Source of the DNA: Parasphingorhabdus cellanae
GTDB taxonomy: Bacteria; Pseudomonadota; Alphaproteobacteria; Sphingomonadales; Sphingomonadaceae
DNA length: 64,000 nt
Reading direction: 5' to 3'
Assembly: GCF_017498565.1 (NCBI RefSeq)
Contig: NZ_CP071794.1
Coordinates: 1,974,001 to 2,038,000 of the forward strand
Part shown: positions 47,354 through 56,141 of the stretch, piece by piece
Numbering within the stretch: the first letter of the stretch is position 1
How the letters are laid out: every line of letters starts with the position of its first letter
Program-made: the position numbers and the translations under genes
The notes under the pieces: model-generated
Told to the model about the DNA's origin: nothing
Database searches by the model: none
What the model saw: only the letters and a program-made list of their open reading frames with translations

Positions 47354-48286
47354 ATGCGGCTAAGCGGGCAAAACAGAATAGCGAAAGAATTGCGCGGTGC
47401 GATTATTGCGCTGGGCAATTTTGATGGCTTTCACAAGGGCCATCAGGTTGTCGCGCAAACAGCGATCGACTGGGCCGCGGCAGAGGGCCGTCCGGCGATC
47501 ATCGCAACCTTTGATCCGCATCCCGTCCGCCATTTTCAGCCCGACGCACCGCCTTTTCGCCTAACGACCTTGGACCAGCGCGAACGTCTGTTCACCGCCG
47601 CCGGCGCTGATGCGATGCTGATATTCGAATTTGGTGCAGAATTGGCAGGCACGACCGCCGAGGATTTTGTCGAAAAACTGCTGGTCGAACGCTTTGGCGC
47701 AGCAGGCATTGTCACCGGTGAAGATTTCACCTTTGGCAAAGGCCGCGTAGGCAATGTCGAAGTCATGAAACAGTTGGGCGCGCCACTCGGCCTGTCCACC
47801 AAGGCAGTTGGCGCGGTTAGCGATGGCCAAAATGGTGAGGCGCAAGTTATCTCCTCCAGTCGCATCCGCGATGCCTTGAAAGCCGGTGATTGTGAAACGG
47901 CGGCCGCGCTGCTCACCCGGCCCTTCGCGATTGAAGGTCCGGTCATCCACGGCGACAAAAATGGCCGTAAGCTTGGCTATCCCACCGCCAATATCGATAT
48001 CGATCACTATCTGCGCCCCAAATATGGCATATATGCTGTAAAGGGCCGCTTGCCCGATGGCCGCGTTGTTAAGGGTGCTGCCAATCTGGGCATCCGCCCG
48101 ACCTTCGATCCACCGAAAGAGTTGCTGGAACCCTATTTCTTTGATTTTGCTGAAGATCTCTACGGCCAGGTCATCGAGGTTGAGCTGCACCATTTCCTGC
48201 GCGGTGAGGAAAAATTTGACGATCTTGACGGGCTCATGGCGCAAATGGCAAAAGATTGTGACAGGGCCAAGGACCTGCTTGGATGA
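47354..48286 (+). CDS. ribF: Bifunctional riboflavin kinase/FAD synthetase RibF
   Basis: 310 residues from ATG 47354; an in-frame TTG at 47315 would overlap the dipeptidase gene. The N-terminal adenylyltransferase has GNFDGFHKGHQ and SSSRIRDALKAG; the C-terminal kinase has HGDKNGRKLGYPTANI. It makes FMN and FAD, needed by the window's acyl-CoA dehydrogenase among others. Overlaps the next gene by 4 bp. Confidence 0.96.
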   Translation: MRLSGQNRIAKELRGAIIALGNFDGFHKGHQVVAQTAIDWAAAEGRPAIIATFDPHPVRHFQPDAPPFRLTTLDQRERLFTAAGADAMLIFEFGAELAGTTAEDFVEKLLVERFGAAGIVTGEDFTFGKGRVGNVEVMKQLGAPLGLSTKAVGAVSDGQNGEAQVISSSRIRDALKAGDCETAAALLTRPFAIEGPVIHGDKNGRKLGYPTANIDIDHYLRPKYGIYAVKGRLPDGRVVKGAANLGIRPTFDPPKELLEPYFFDFAEDLYGQVIEVELHHFLRGEEKFDDLDGLMAQMAKDCDRAKDLLG

Positions 48287-49266
48287 AGAAGACACTATTG
48301 TGGGGATTTGGTGGCCTCTGGATGTTGTTCCTCATCATATTTTTGCTCAACAGTTCCCGATGGGCCCCGGACCCCGATGGCCGCTTCAAAATGATCGCCC
48401 ATCGCGGTGTGCATCATATCTACGACCCAACGGGAATTGGCCGGGATGATTGCACAGCGGTTCGCATGCTCCCCGGGCAGGAAGAGCTGGAGATTTTCGA
48501 GAATACAATCCACTCGATCCGCGCAGCTGTCGGGATGCAGGCGGATATGGTGGAGGTTGATGTTGCCCCGACCAAAGACGGCAAAATGGTGCTGTTTCAT
48601 GACTGGACCGTTGATTGTCGCACCGAGGGTACAGGCAATACGCGGGACCTGACGCTGGCTGAATTGCAGGCGCTGGACGTGGGCTATGGCTATTCATCCG
48701 ATGGCGGAAAAACCTTTCCTCTGCGCGGCAAAGGGGTTGGGAAAATACCAACGGTAGAAGAGGCGCTAGCCTCAGAGACCTACAGACCATTTTTGTTTAA
48801 CTTCAAAAGTAAGAACCCCGATGAAGCTGACCAGCTCTACGCGATCCTCAAGTCCGCTGGCCGCGATCCCCTGAAAGAAGGCGATGGCTTTTATGGCGGA
48901 GAAGCGCCGGTCAAACGCATGAAAGAATTGGTGCCCGGCATTTGGGCCTGGTCGAAACCCGATGTCAAAGCCTGTACCAAGGATTATGCATGGATGGGTT
49001 GGCTCGGCATGACGCCCGATAGCTGCAAAAACGGTACACTGGTGGTTCCATTGGACTATCAATGGGCCTTTGCCGGATGGCCCAATCGCACCACAGCCCG
49101 TATGGAAGCCGTCGGTGCGCGCACGCTGATTATCGGCCCGATGAACGACCGCGAATCCACCCGGGGATTGACCTATGGCAATCAGCTAGCGGACATTCCG
49201 GTGAGCTTTAACGGCTATGTTATGGTGGAAGATATCAGCAAAGTGGGGCCGGCGCTTATTCGCTAG
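48283..49266 (+). CDS. Glycerophosphodiester phosphodiesterase family protein
   Basis: 327 residues with an N-terminal membrane anchor (about 5-24). The GDPD motifs are MIAHRG (catalytic His-Arg), FENTIHS, MVEVDVAPTKDG (metal Glu/Asp) and VLFHDWTVD (second His). Typical role: hydrolysis of glycerophosphodiesters at the cell surface to glycerol-3-phosphate and an alcohol. Extra cysteines (about residues 57, 107 and 226) suggest disulfides in the periplasm. Last gene of the purE-to-GDPD run, coupled to ribF. Confidence 0.92.
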   Translation: MKKTLLWGFGGLWMLFLIIFLLNSSRWAPDPDGRFKMIAHRGVHHIYDPTGIGRDDCTAVRMLPGQEELEIFENTIHSIRAAVGMQADMVEVDVAPTKDGKMVLFHDWTVDCRTEGTGNTRDLTLAELQALDVGYGYSSDGGKTFPLRGKGVGKIPTVEEALASETYRPFLFNFKSKNPDEADQLYAILKSAGRDPLKEGDGFYGGEAPVKRMKELVPGIWAWSKPDVKACTKDYAWMGWLGMTPDSCKNGTLVVPLDYQWAFAGWPNRTTARMEAVGARTLIIGPMNDRESTRGLTYGNQLADIPVSFNGYVMVEDISKVGPALIR

Positions 49267-49277
49267 AACGATTAGGC

Positions 49278-49775
49278 TTAAAGACCAGTATTGACCTCTT
49301 CGACGGTGGTGCGGACCAGCTTATTGGCATCGTCGAAATAGAATTTCATAGCAATGGACTGTTTCGCAAGTGCCGATGTTTTGACATCACGCATGATGGC
49401 GGTCATCAGTTTCTCATCCGGATTGGCGCCCATATGCGCCATATTGGATTGATCCTGCGCACCGGAATGTTCGATATTCCGGTCAGCCAGATAGGCAGAT
49501 ACTTGTTCTGCCGTGCTACCCTTTGGCAGCGCACTATTGAGATCCGTCTCTAGGCTTTCTGGTGTCGTCACTATGCCATCCGGTTCTGCGCCATCCGGTT
49601 CTGCGGTCGATGCAGTCAGGGCCGCACTGTCGCTTTGTGTGTTGGCGCCTTGTATATTCGCTGTTGTTGTGTCAGCCGATGGCTCCTCAGTGCAAGCTGT
49701 CAAACCCGCCAGTATCAACCCGCATGTCGCGGGAGCCATCAACGAACCAAACCGCCGGTTCAATCGGCTCATCAT
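49278..49775 (-). CDS. Predicted lipoprotein of unknown function
   Basis: 165 residues from ATG 49775, chosen because it overlaps the upstream stop by 4 bp (ATGA). Lipobox LTAC follows a hydrophobic core. Then a Thr/Ser/Ala-rich low-complexity linker with the repeat AEPDGAEPDG, and a C-terminal globular part (about 80-165) that I do not recognise. Held at a periplasmic membrane face. It is coupled to the upstream gene, so the two products probably work together. Confidence 0.78.
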   Translation of the reverse strand: MMSRLNRRFGSLMAPATCGLILAGLTACTEEPSADTTTANIQGANTQSDSAALTASTAEPDGAEPDGIVTTPESLETDLNSALPKGSTAEQVSAYLADRNIEHSGAQDQSNMAHMGANPDEKLMTAIMRDVKTSALAKQSIAMKFYFDDANKLVRTTVEEVNTGL

Positions 49776-50527
49776 TGACCAACGGGCATATTGTCGTTCC
49801 ATCCTGGTGACCAAACTACCGGATTGACGTCCGTAAAGCCACTATTATCCAATATATCGCGGACAGTGGTGTTACTATTGGGACCAAATGGACTGTAAGG
49901 GACATTGGCCGCTTCTATCGCATCAGCGCGCTGCGCCATCTGGGTTTCAATGGCATCGCAGTTTCCAGCCTGTGTGTGCACGGTTTGCTGGCCGGTTGGA
50001 TTGGTTGTCCAATCGACGGTACCCGGCTGATAAGCACCATATTCGGTGACGATATTGCCCCAACCGCGATTGGCATTGTCGCCGCCGCTGGTGTTGCTGG
50101 ACGCGCTGGTCGCGCCGCTACCGCTTGATCCGCTGCCAAATCCATTGCCCGCTGGACCACCACGGAAATAATTGGTCGAATCGGCGTCAGTCGTCACGAT
50201 GAAAGCGTGATTTGTTGGCCCGATTACAGGTTTGTACCGCACTTCCACCGTGCACATTTCCGGTGTGTGTTCAGTTGTCGTCTGGCCCTTGGCCTGCGCC
50301 TCCTCACTGCGGGTCAAGGCATCCGTTGCGGCCTTGTTGCCGGTCATCTGGTCAAGCTGTTGCAGCGCCTGACCCTGCTCCACTGGTGTGCCGGTCCGCG
50401 CCTGCTGGGCAAGCATCTGGTCCGGCGTTTGCGCTGCTATATCCTGAGCGGTTCCGGTCTGGCCGAGACCGCCTGAGCTGCTGTTAAGGCCCGTATTCGG
50501 GCTGCTATTCGTGCCATTCACGTCCAT
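49772..50527 (-). CDS. Ser/Asn/Gln-rich protein with possible papain-like C-terminal domain
   Basis: 251 residues, no signal peptide. Residues 1-90 are rich in Ser, Asn, Gln and Thr. The rest contains TNHAFIVTTDAD (His107) and YSPFGPNSNTTVRDIL (217-220), an order and wording like permuted NlpC/papain domains found in secreted polymorphic proteins, but with Ser in place of the usual Cys position of NCN motifs. Between them is a Gly/Ser-rich stretch (about 123-150). Family not recognised with certainty. Translation is coupled to the lipoprotein gene downstream. Confidence 0.75.
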   Translation of the reverse strand: MDVNGTNSSPNTGLNSSSGGLGQTGTAQDIAAQTPDQMLAQQARTGTPVEQGQALQQLDQMTGNKAATDALTRSEEAQAKGQTTTEHTPEMCTVEVRYKPVIGPTNHAFIVTTDADSTNYFRGGPAGNGFGSGSSGSGATSASSNTSGGDNANRGWGNIVTEYGAYQPGTVDWTTNPTGQQTVHTQAGNCDAIETQMAQRADAIEAANVPYSPFGPNSNTTVRDILDNSGFTDVNPVVWSPGWNDNMPVGQ

Positions 50528-50693
50528 GATTGACTCCTCTGCAATAGCCCCCGCTTCATCTCCCCAGATACCGGATTCGCGCCAGCCTGCCCATAAGCAT
50601 AACGCTTAGGCATAGGGCCGATCATCAGGCGACCGGTTCCGGTAAAAAACCATGCTTGCGCCCGCGCGCTGCCTCGCCTAATCCCCGCAAATC

Positions 50694-53600
50694 ATGACTG
50701 ACCCAAAAGCATCTGAAGCTCCAGATTATAAAGACACGGTTTTCCTGCCGAAAACCGATTTCCCGATGAAAGCCGGCCTTGCGAATAAGGAACCGGCGAT
50801 TCTGGAGCGCTGGCAGAATATTGGGCTTTATGAGAAGCTGCGGGAAGCCCGTGCAGGCCGCGAAAAGTTCATTTTCCATGATGGCCCGCCTTACGCCAAT
50901 GGCAATATCCATATCGGCCACAGCCTTAACAAGACGCTCAAGGATTTGGTCGTCCGGTCTCAGAATATGCTCGGCAAGGATGCGCCCTTTGTACCCGGAT
51001 GGGATTGTCACGGCCTGCCGATTGAGTGGAAGATCGAGGAACAATACCGCAAGAAAAAGCGCAACAAGGACGAGGTTCCAGCGAGCGAATTCCGCGCCGA
51101 ATGCCGCGAATATGCCGACAAATGGGTCGATGTGCAGCGCGAGGAATTCAAGCGGCTCGGCATTTCGGCGCAGTGGGACAAGCCCTATCTGACGATGGAT
51201 TATGACGCCGAAGCGGCGATCGTCGCGGAGCTGCTGAAGTTTGCGGAAGCGGGACAATTGTATCGCGGCGCGAAGCCGGTCATGTGGTCGCCGGTTGAGA
51301 AAACCGCCTTGGCCGAGGCCGAGGTGGAATATGAAGATATCACCTCGACGCAAATTGATGTGGCGTTTGAGATTGTCGAGGCACCGAATGCGCCGGAACT
51401 AGTTGGCGCGCATGCGGTGATCTGGACGACGACGCCTTGGACCATTCCGGTCAATCAGGCGCTCGCTTATGGGGCGGATGTTGAGTATTTTGTTGTCGTC
51501 GATCCTGCAACTGAACGCAGGTTTCTTGTTGCTCAAGGTTTATTTACCGCTTTTTCTGAGAGACTTAAGAAATCAGCTGATGTTGATGATTTTAAATTAT
51601 GGCAAGTAACTGACGATGCTGGAAAGCCTTTGATAGTTAAAGGCTCGCAACTCGCGGGCGCCATCGCCAAACACCCCATGGCCGATATCCTGTGCTCCCG
51701 CGCAGGCGGGAGCCTATCTCCCGACAGCGCAACATCGAGCGACCGGGAGATGGATTCCCGCCTACGCGGGAATACGGGTGGCGTAGATGCGGCGGCGCTG
51801 GAATTCTACACCAAACCGCGCCCGTTCCTTGATGGATCGCACTTCGTCACCACCGAAGCAGGCACCGGCCTGGTCCATATGTCACCGGACCATGGCGAGG
51901 ATGATTTCCTGCTGTGTAAGGAAAACGGCATCAACCCGGTTTTCGCGGTCGATGCGGATGGCGTCTATCGGGAAGATTGGGCCTGGCTGCCGCGCGGAGA
52001 TGAGCGCGCGGGCGGGGTGATCAACAAGAAATTTGTCAGCAGCACTGGTCCGATTTGTGAAGACCTGCGCGCAGCGGGCGCTTTGCTCTCGGCCAGCGAC
52101 GATTTTCAGCATAGCTATCCGCATAGCTGGCGGTCGAAAGCGAAGATCATCTATCGCTGTACCCCGCAATGGTTTGTGCCGATGGATGAGCCGCTAAAGG
52201 CTCCGGAAAAGCATGGCGTCATCCCAGCGGACGGTGGGATCTCAGACGGTGGTCTGCAACCGAAGGAGATTCCAGCTTCCGCTGGAATGACGGACAAAGA
52301 GATGGTCGTTGGCCATGCCGAAGGCGTCGCTGCTACCCTGCGCGAGACGGCGCTGGCGGAAATTGACAAGACCCGCTTCGTCCCTGCGCGCGGCCATCGC
52401 CGCCTGCAGTCCATGCTCGAAGGCCGCCCCGACTGGGTGCTCAGTCGCCAGCGCGCCTGGGGCGTGCCGATTGCGCTTTATGTCGATCGCAAGACCGGTG
52501 ACTATCTCAATGACCCGGCGGTCAACGAGCGCATTATCGCCGCCTTCAAAACCGACGGTGCCGATGCGTGGTTTAATGCCGATCATCAGGAATTTCTTGG
52601 CAATAAATATAGCCTCGATGATTATGAAGTGATCACCGACATTCTCGACGTCTGGTTTGACAGCGGCTGCACCCATGCTTTCGTGCTGGAGAGCGGCAAA
52701 TGGCCGGATCATCAGACCCCGGCTGACCTCTATCTGGAAGGCAGCGACCAGCATCGCGGCTGGTTCCAGTCGAGCCTGCTGGAATCATGCGGCACGCGCG
52801 GGCGTGCGCCTTACAAGGCCGTACTGACGCATGGCATGACGCTCGACAAGAACGGCAAGAAAATGTCGAAGTCGCTCGGCAATACGCTTGATCCGCAAAA
52901 AATTATCAACGTCAATGGCGCGGATATCCTGCGCCTCTGGGCCGCGAGCGTCGATTTCACCGAGGATCACCGGATCGGTGATGAAATCCTGAAAGGCGTC
53001 ACCGACAGCTATCGCAAATTGCGCAACACTTTCCGTTATATGCTTGGCGGCCTCAGCGATTTTGAGGATAGCGAGCGGGTGGCCGTCGCCGATATGCCGG
53101 AGCTGGAGCGCTATGTGCTGCACCGTCTGGCCGAGGTTGATGCGAAGCTGAAGAGCCATGTGAATGATTTCGCCTTCGGGCCCTATATGCGCGAGCTGAC
53201 CGCCTTTGCGCAGGATGATCTGAGCGCTTTCTTCTTCGATATCCGTAAGGACTGCCTCTATTGCGACGCGCCGGATGATCCGAAACGCATGGCCTACCGG
53301 ACGGTGATGGATATATTGTTCCACGCTCTTACGCGTTACATCGCGCCCGTGCTGGTCTTTACCGCCGAAGAAATCTGGCAGAGCCGTTTCCCGGATGAGA
53401 ATGACAGCATCCACTTGAAAGAGTGGCCGGAAGTCGATGGTGCTTGGAACGATGAAGCGCTGGCCGGAAAGTGGGGCAATATCCGCATAGCCAGAATCAA
53501 TGTCACGGAAGCTATTGAACCGCTGCGCCGCGAGAAAACCATTCGCTCCAGTTTGGAAGCAGAAGTGACCTATCCGATGGGTGACCTACCGATTGATGCG

Positions 53601-53765
53601 GCGGAATTTGCCGAACTATGCATCGTTGCCGATGTAAAGGATGGCGCGGAAATCACCGTGACCAAAACCGACCATCACAAATGCGGGCGCTGCTGGCGAT
53701 TGTTGCCGGATGTAAAGGAAGACGGCGCGCTCTGCGGCCGCTGCGACGGGGTTCTCAACGCATGA
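50694..53765 (+). CDS. ileS: Isoleucine-tRNA ligase, with two in-frame palindromic insertions
   Basis: 1023 residues, longer than the usual 930-970. The class I HIGH motif is at 73-76 (YANGNIHIGH), the editing-domain motif is TEAGTGLVHMSPDHGEDD, KMSKS is at 723-727, and a C-terminal zinc module has CGRCWRLLP and LCGRCDG. Two repeats lie in frame inside the gene: residues about 334-360 (in the editing domain, just before the RPFLDGSHFVTTEAG block) and about 508-533 (between FVPMDEP and LRETALAEID). All catalytic motifs are intact, so the enzyme is probably functional. lspA overlaps the stop by 4 bp. Confidence 0.97.
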   Translation: MTDPKASEAPDYKDTVFLPKTDFPMKAGLANKEPAILERWQNIGLYEKLREARAGREKFIFHDGPPYANGNIHIGHSLNKTLKDLVVRSQNMLGKDAPFVPGWDCHGLPIEWKIEEQYRKKKRNKDEVPASEFRAECREYADKWVDVQREEFKRLGISAQWDKPYLTMDYDAEAAIVAELLKFAEAGQLYRGAKPVMWSPVEKTALAEAEVEYEDITSTQIDVAFEIVEAPNAPELVGAHAVIWTTTPWTIPVNQALAYGADVEYFVVVDPATERRFLVAQGLFTAFSERLKKSADVDDFKLWQVTDDAGKPLIVKGSQLAGAIAKHPMADILCSRAGGSLSPDSATSSDREMDSRLRGNTGGVDAAALEFYTKPRPFLDGSHFVTTEAGTGLVHMSPDHGEDDFLLCKENGINPVFAVDADGVYREDWAWLPRGDERAGGVINKKFVSSTGPICEDLRAAGALLSASDDFQHSYPHSWRSKAKIIYRCTPQWFVPMDEPLKAPEKHGVIPADGGISDGGLQPKEIPASAGMTDKEMVVGHAEGVAATLRETALAEIDKTRFVPARGHRRLQSMLEGRPDWVLSRQRAWGVPIALYVDRKTGDYLNDPAVNERIIAAFKTDGADAWFNADHQEFLGNKYSLDDYEVITDILDVWFDSGCTHAFVLESGKWPDHQTPADLYLEGSDQHRGWFQSSLLESCGTRGRAPYKAVLTHGMTLDKNGKKMSKSLGNTLDPQKIINVNGADILRLWAASVDFTEDHRIGDEILKGVTDSYRKLRNTFRYMLGGLSDFEDSERVAVADMPELERYVLHRLAEVDAKLKSHVNDFAFGPYMRELTAFAQDDLSAFFFDIRKDCLYCDAPDDPKRMAYRTVMDILFHALTRYIAPVLVFTAEEIWQSRFPDENDSIHLKEWPEVDGAWNDEALAGKWGNIRIARINVTEAIEPLRREKTIRSSLEAEVTYPMGDLPIDAAEFAELCIVADVKDGAEITVTKTDHHKCGRCWRLLPDVKEDGALCGRCDGVLNA
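51694..51773. repeat. Palindromic repeat (REP class B) inside ileS, first
   Basis: Two 30-nt arms, 51694-51723 and 51744-51773, complementary except for about six positions: core TCCCGCGCAGGCGGGA with flank ATCTCCCG. 80 bp. Read in frame as CSRAGGS..DSRLRGN in IleS. Confidence 0.93.
52217..52292. repeat. Palindromic repeat (REP class B) inside ileS, second
   Basis: Arms CGTCATCCCAGCGGA.. (52217-52243) and ..TCCGCTGGAATGACG (52266-52292), complementary but for about five positions. The GTCATTCC..GGAATCTC pattern is a widespread proteobacterial REP form. Read in frame as GVIPADGGIS..KEIPASAGMT. Confidence 0.93.
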
Positions 53766-54262
53766 CTAAAGCGACTTCGAAATACCGGATCATCGGCCTT
53801 GTTGTCGCCTTTTTGATCTTCATCGCGGACCAGTTCACCAAATATATGGTGATGCATCCGCTTGACCTGCGCGCCAAGGGCCAGATTGAATTATTGCCGT
53901 TTTTCAACCTCACCTGGGCGGAGAATTATGGTGTGTCGATGGGATTCCTGACCGCATCGACGGACTTTCAACGCTGGGCGCTGGTCGCGCTGACGGCTTT
54001 CATCGCCATTGCGGTGCTGATCTGGATGTGGCGGGAAAAGGCGAAATGGGACATTATCGCTCTGTCTTTCGTCCTCGGCGGTGCAATGGGCAATATCCTC
54101 GACCGGGCGCGGCTCGGCTATGTCGCTGATTTTGCAGATCTACATATCGGCGATTTCCGCCCATTCCTGATTTTCAATGTCGCAGATGCGTGCATTTCCA
54201 TCGGGGTCGTAATCCTGCTTGCACGCGCGCTGTTAATACGCGAGAAGCCGGACGAGGAATAA
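53762..54262 (+). CDS. lspA: Lipoprotein signal peptidase (signal peptidase II)
   Basis: 166 residues from ATG 53762, which overlaps the ileS stop by 4 bp. Four membrane helices; the catalytic aspartates are in GGAMGNILDRARLG and FNVADACISIG. It cleaves diacylglyceryl-modified prolipoproteins in the inner membrane, including those predicted in this window. The ileS-lspA order is widely conserved. A DUF3035 lipoprotein gene follows. Confidence 0.96.
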   Translation: MTKATSKYRIIGLVVAFLIFIADQFTKYMVMHPLDLRAKGQIELLPFFNLTWAENYGVSMGFLTASTDFQRWALVALTAFIAIAVLIWMWREKAKWDIIALSFVLGGAMGNILDRARLGYVADFADLHIGDFRPFLIFNVADACISIGVVILLARALLIREKPDEE

Positions 54263-54337
54263 TATTCAGCTTGGCGACAGTTGACCCATGGCAAAGAGCC
54301 CGCCAAAGGCTCTTCAAAGAGATTTAAGGAAGTGAAT

Positions 54338-54745
54338 ATGCGTAAATCAATGATAGGTATCAGCCTCATCTCGCTGGTCGGACTATCCGCTTGCGGTTCC
54401 AGCGGCCTGTTTGATCGTGACCGTCCCGATGAATTTGCCGTATCGCGTCAGCCGCCATTGGTGATTCCGCCAGATTTCGGGCTTAACCCACCCCAACCTG
54501 GCCAGCCTCGTCCCCAAACCGGCGGTGTGCAGCAACAGACATTGGAAGCCATGTTCGGCGGCTCCCAAGCCCGCAGCGTGACCGAGTCCGCGATTGTCGG
54601 CCAAGCCGGTGATTCCGATGCCGGTATCCGTTCTTCCGTGGGTGATGCCGAAACCTTTACCGTCGATAAAGGCAGCGTAACCCGCGACATTATCGCCGCA
54701 CCCGAAGGCGATGGTCAAAGCGCACAGGCCGCTACGCCGGAATAA
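54338..54745 (+). CDS. bamF: BamF-like lipoprotein (DUF3035)
   Basis: 135 residues from ATG 54338, with AAGGAAG at the right distance; the frame before it is not conserved. Lipobox LSAC, then the family core RPDEFAVSRQPPLVIPPDF. DUF3035 is the alphaproteobacterial BamF, a BAM-complex lipoprotein in the outer membrane. The position behind lspA, its maturation enzyme, is fitting. The rest is low-complexity and Gly/Ala/Asp-rich. Confidence 0.88.
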   Translation: MRKSMIGISLISLVGLSACGSSGLFDRDRPDEFAVSRQPPLVIPPDFGLNPPQPGQPRPQTGGVQQQTLEAMFGGSQARSVTESAIVGQAGDSDAGIRSSVGDAETFTVDKGSVTRDIIAAPEGDGQSAQAATPE

Positions 54746-54781
54746 TTTCCTTCCAGCAGCGGGCGTTTTGTCGCTCGCTTC

Positions 54782-55555
54782 TCAGAAACCTTGTACCGAG
54801 CCGCCATCCACCTGAATGGCGGTGCCGGTAATATAGCTGGCCGCTTCTGATCCCAGAAAAACCGCCAAATTGGCGATTTCCTCTGGTTGACCAATGCGTT
54901 GCATCGGAATCTGGGCCGCCATGCCTGCAGCAATCTCTTCGATACTCTTGCCCGACGCCTGGGATTGTTTCTCGAATATCTGGGTGATCCGGTCGGTATT
55001 GGTGAAGCCGGGGCAAACCGTATTGACCAAGATATTATCGCCCGCCACCTGATTAGCGAGCGTCTTGGCCCAGCCCAATACCGCCATTCTTATGCTGTTC
55101 GACAGGGTAAGGCCAGGAACCGGCTGTTTCACCCCGGATGATGAGATATTGACAATACGGCCCCATTTTTGCGCGCGCATATGCGGCAACACCAATCGCG
55201 TCGTGCGGATGACTGACATCAGGGTCAATTGTACCGCCTTATCCCAATCTTCATCCGCCAGCTCTTCAAAGAGACCGGGCGGCGGCCCGCCAGCATTGTT
55301 GACCAATATATCGATCCCGCCAAATTTGTCGCCAGCCCCTTGCACGACCCGATCAATATCGTCCGATTGCGAAACATCCCCGACGAGTGCCAAACAGCCT
55401 GGCATCTGCGCAGCCGCAGCATCCAGATTATCCTGCGATCGCCCGCAAATCGCGACTTTTGCTCCGCATGCATGAAATCCCAACGCGGTGGCCAAGCCAA
55501 TGCCCTTGCTGCCAGCGGTGACAAGGACGGTTTTATTTTCCAGATTTAGTTTCAT
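54782..55555 (-). CDS. SDR family oxidoreductase lacking the catalytic Tyr-Lys pair
   Basis: 257 residues with SDR fold: TAGSKGIG (13-20), NNAG (86-89) and catalytic-region NISSSGVKQ (136-144). Where YSASK is expected the sequence reads S152-N-S-I-R156 (LTLSNSIRMAVLG), so both Tyr and Lys are replaced. A subgroup of FabG-like proteins with LSNxxR is known; their chemistry is not settled. The C-terminus VDGGSVQGF is normal. Convergent with bamF. Confidence 0.9.
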   Translation of the reverse strand: MKLNLENKTVLVTAGSKGIGLATALGFHACGAKVAICGRSQDNLDAAAAQMPGCLALVGDVSQSDDIDRVVQGAGDKFGGIDILVNNAGGPPPGLFEELADEDWDKAVQLTLMSVIRTTRLVLPHMRAQKWGRIVNISSSGVKQPVPGLTLSNSIRMAVLGWAKTLANQVAGDNILVNTVCPGFTNTDRITQIFEKQSQASGKSIEEIAAGMAAQIPMQRIGQPEEIANLAVFLGSEAASYITGTAIQVDGGSVQGF

Positions 55556-55670
55556 GTGCGCATGTTGGCGGAATGAGGCTTAGATGTATAGAGGGGAACT
55601 CATTCTAGCGTTCGCTATATCCCGAAAGCCGACATTGGCTTTATCTTGGTTCTGAGTTAAAAAATGGTCG

Positions 55671-56051
55671 ATGAAAAAGTTGATCTTTTTTCCCATAATA
55701 TATGCGACCGCTGCTTGCTTGGCGGCTATGGTTGTATGGTCCTATCCAAGCGATGCGATTACCAACGAATATTCAAGCCCTTTGTCGTTCGCCTTTTTAC
55801 TTTTCATAGTGATTGTAATCTTATTCATTGAACTTGTCGGAATTATAACTTTGATTATCGTTGCCTATATATTGAGGTCATTCGCTATTCCGCCACTCCT
55901 TGGAAGTTGCTGTATACCTATAATCGGAGGAATATTGAGCTATTTTTTATTAAATGCAGGAGGATTGCCTAGCCAATGGGCATTCTTTATCCCCGGTGCT
56001 GGCAGCGGATTGATCTGGCTAGCACTCAACAGAATTTTTTTGGAAAACTAG
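55671..56051 (+). CDS. Small integral membrane protein of unknown function
   Basis: 126 residues with four hydrophobic helices (about 5-25, 40-68, 72-92, 98-120) and a charged end. The codon use is more AT-rich than the neighbours, which may point to recent gain. I do not recognise a family. It is followed by the convergent purH. Confidence 0.6.
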   Translation: MKKLIFFPIIYATAACLAAMVVWSYPSDAITNEYSSPLSFAFLLFIVIVILFIELVGIITLIIVAYILRSFAIPPLLGSCCIPIIGGILSYFLLNAGGLPSQWAFFIPGAGSGLIWLALNRIFLEN

Positions 56052-56141
56052 AAACAGATTGATCGACGGCAGCCGGTTCTGTCTGGAATCAATTGTCCGC
56101 AATTTCTCAGCTCCCCTTCTGCCCCCCGGAGGACTTCGACA

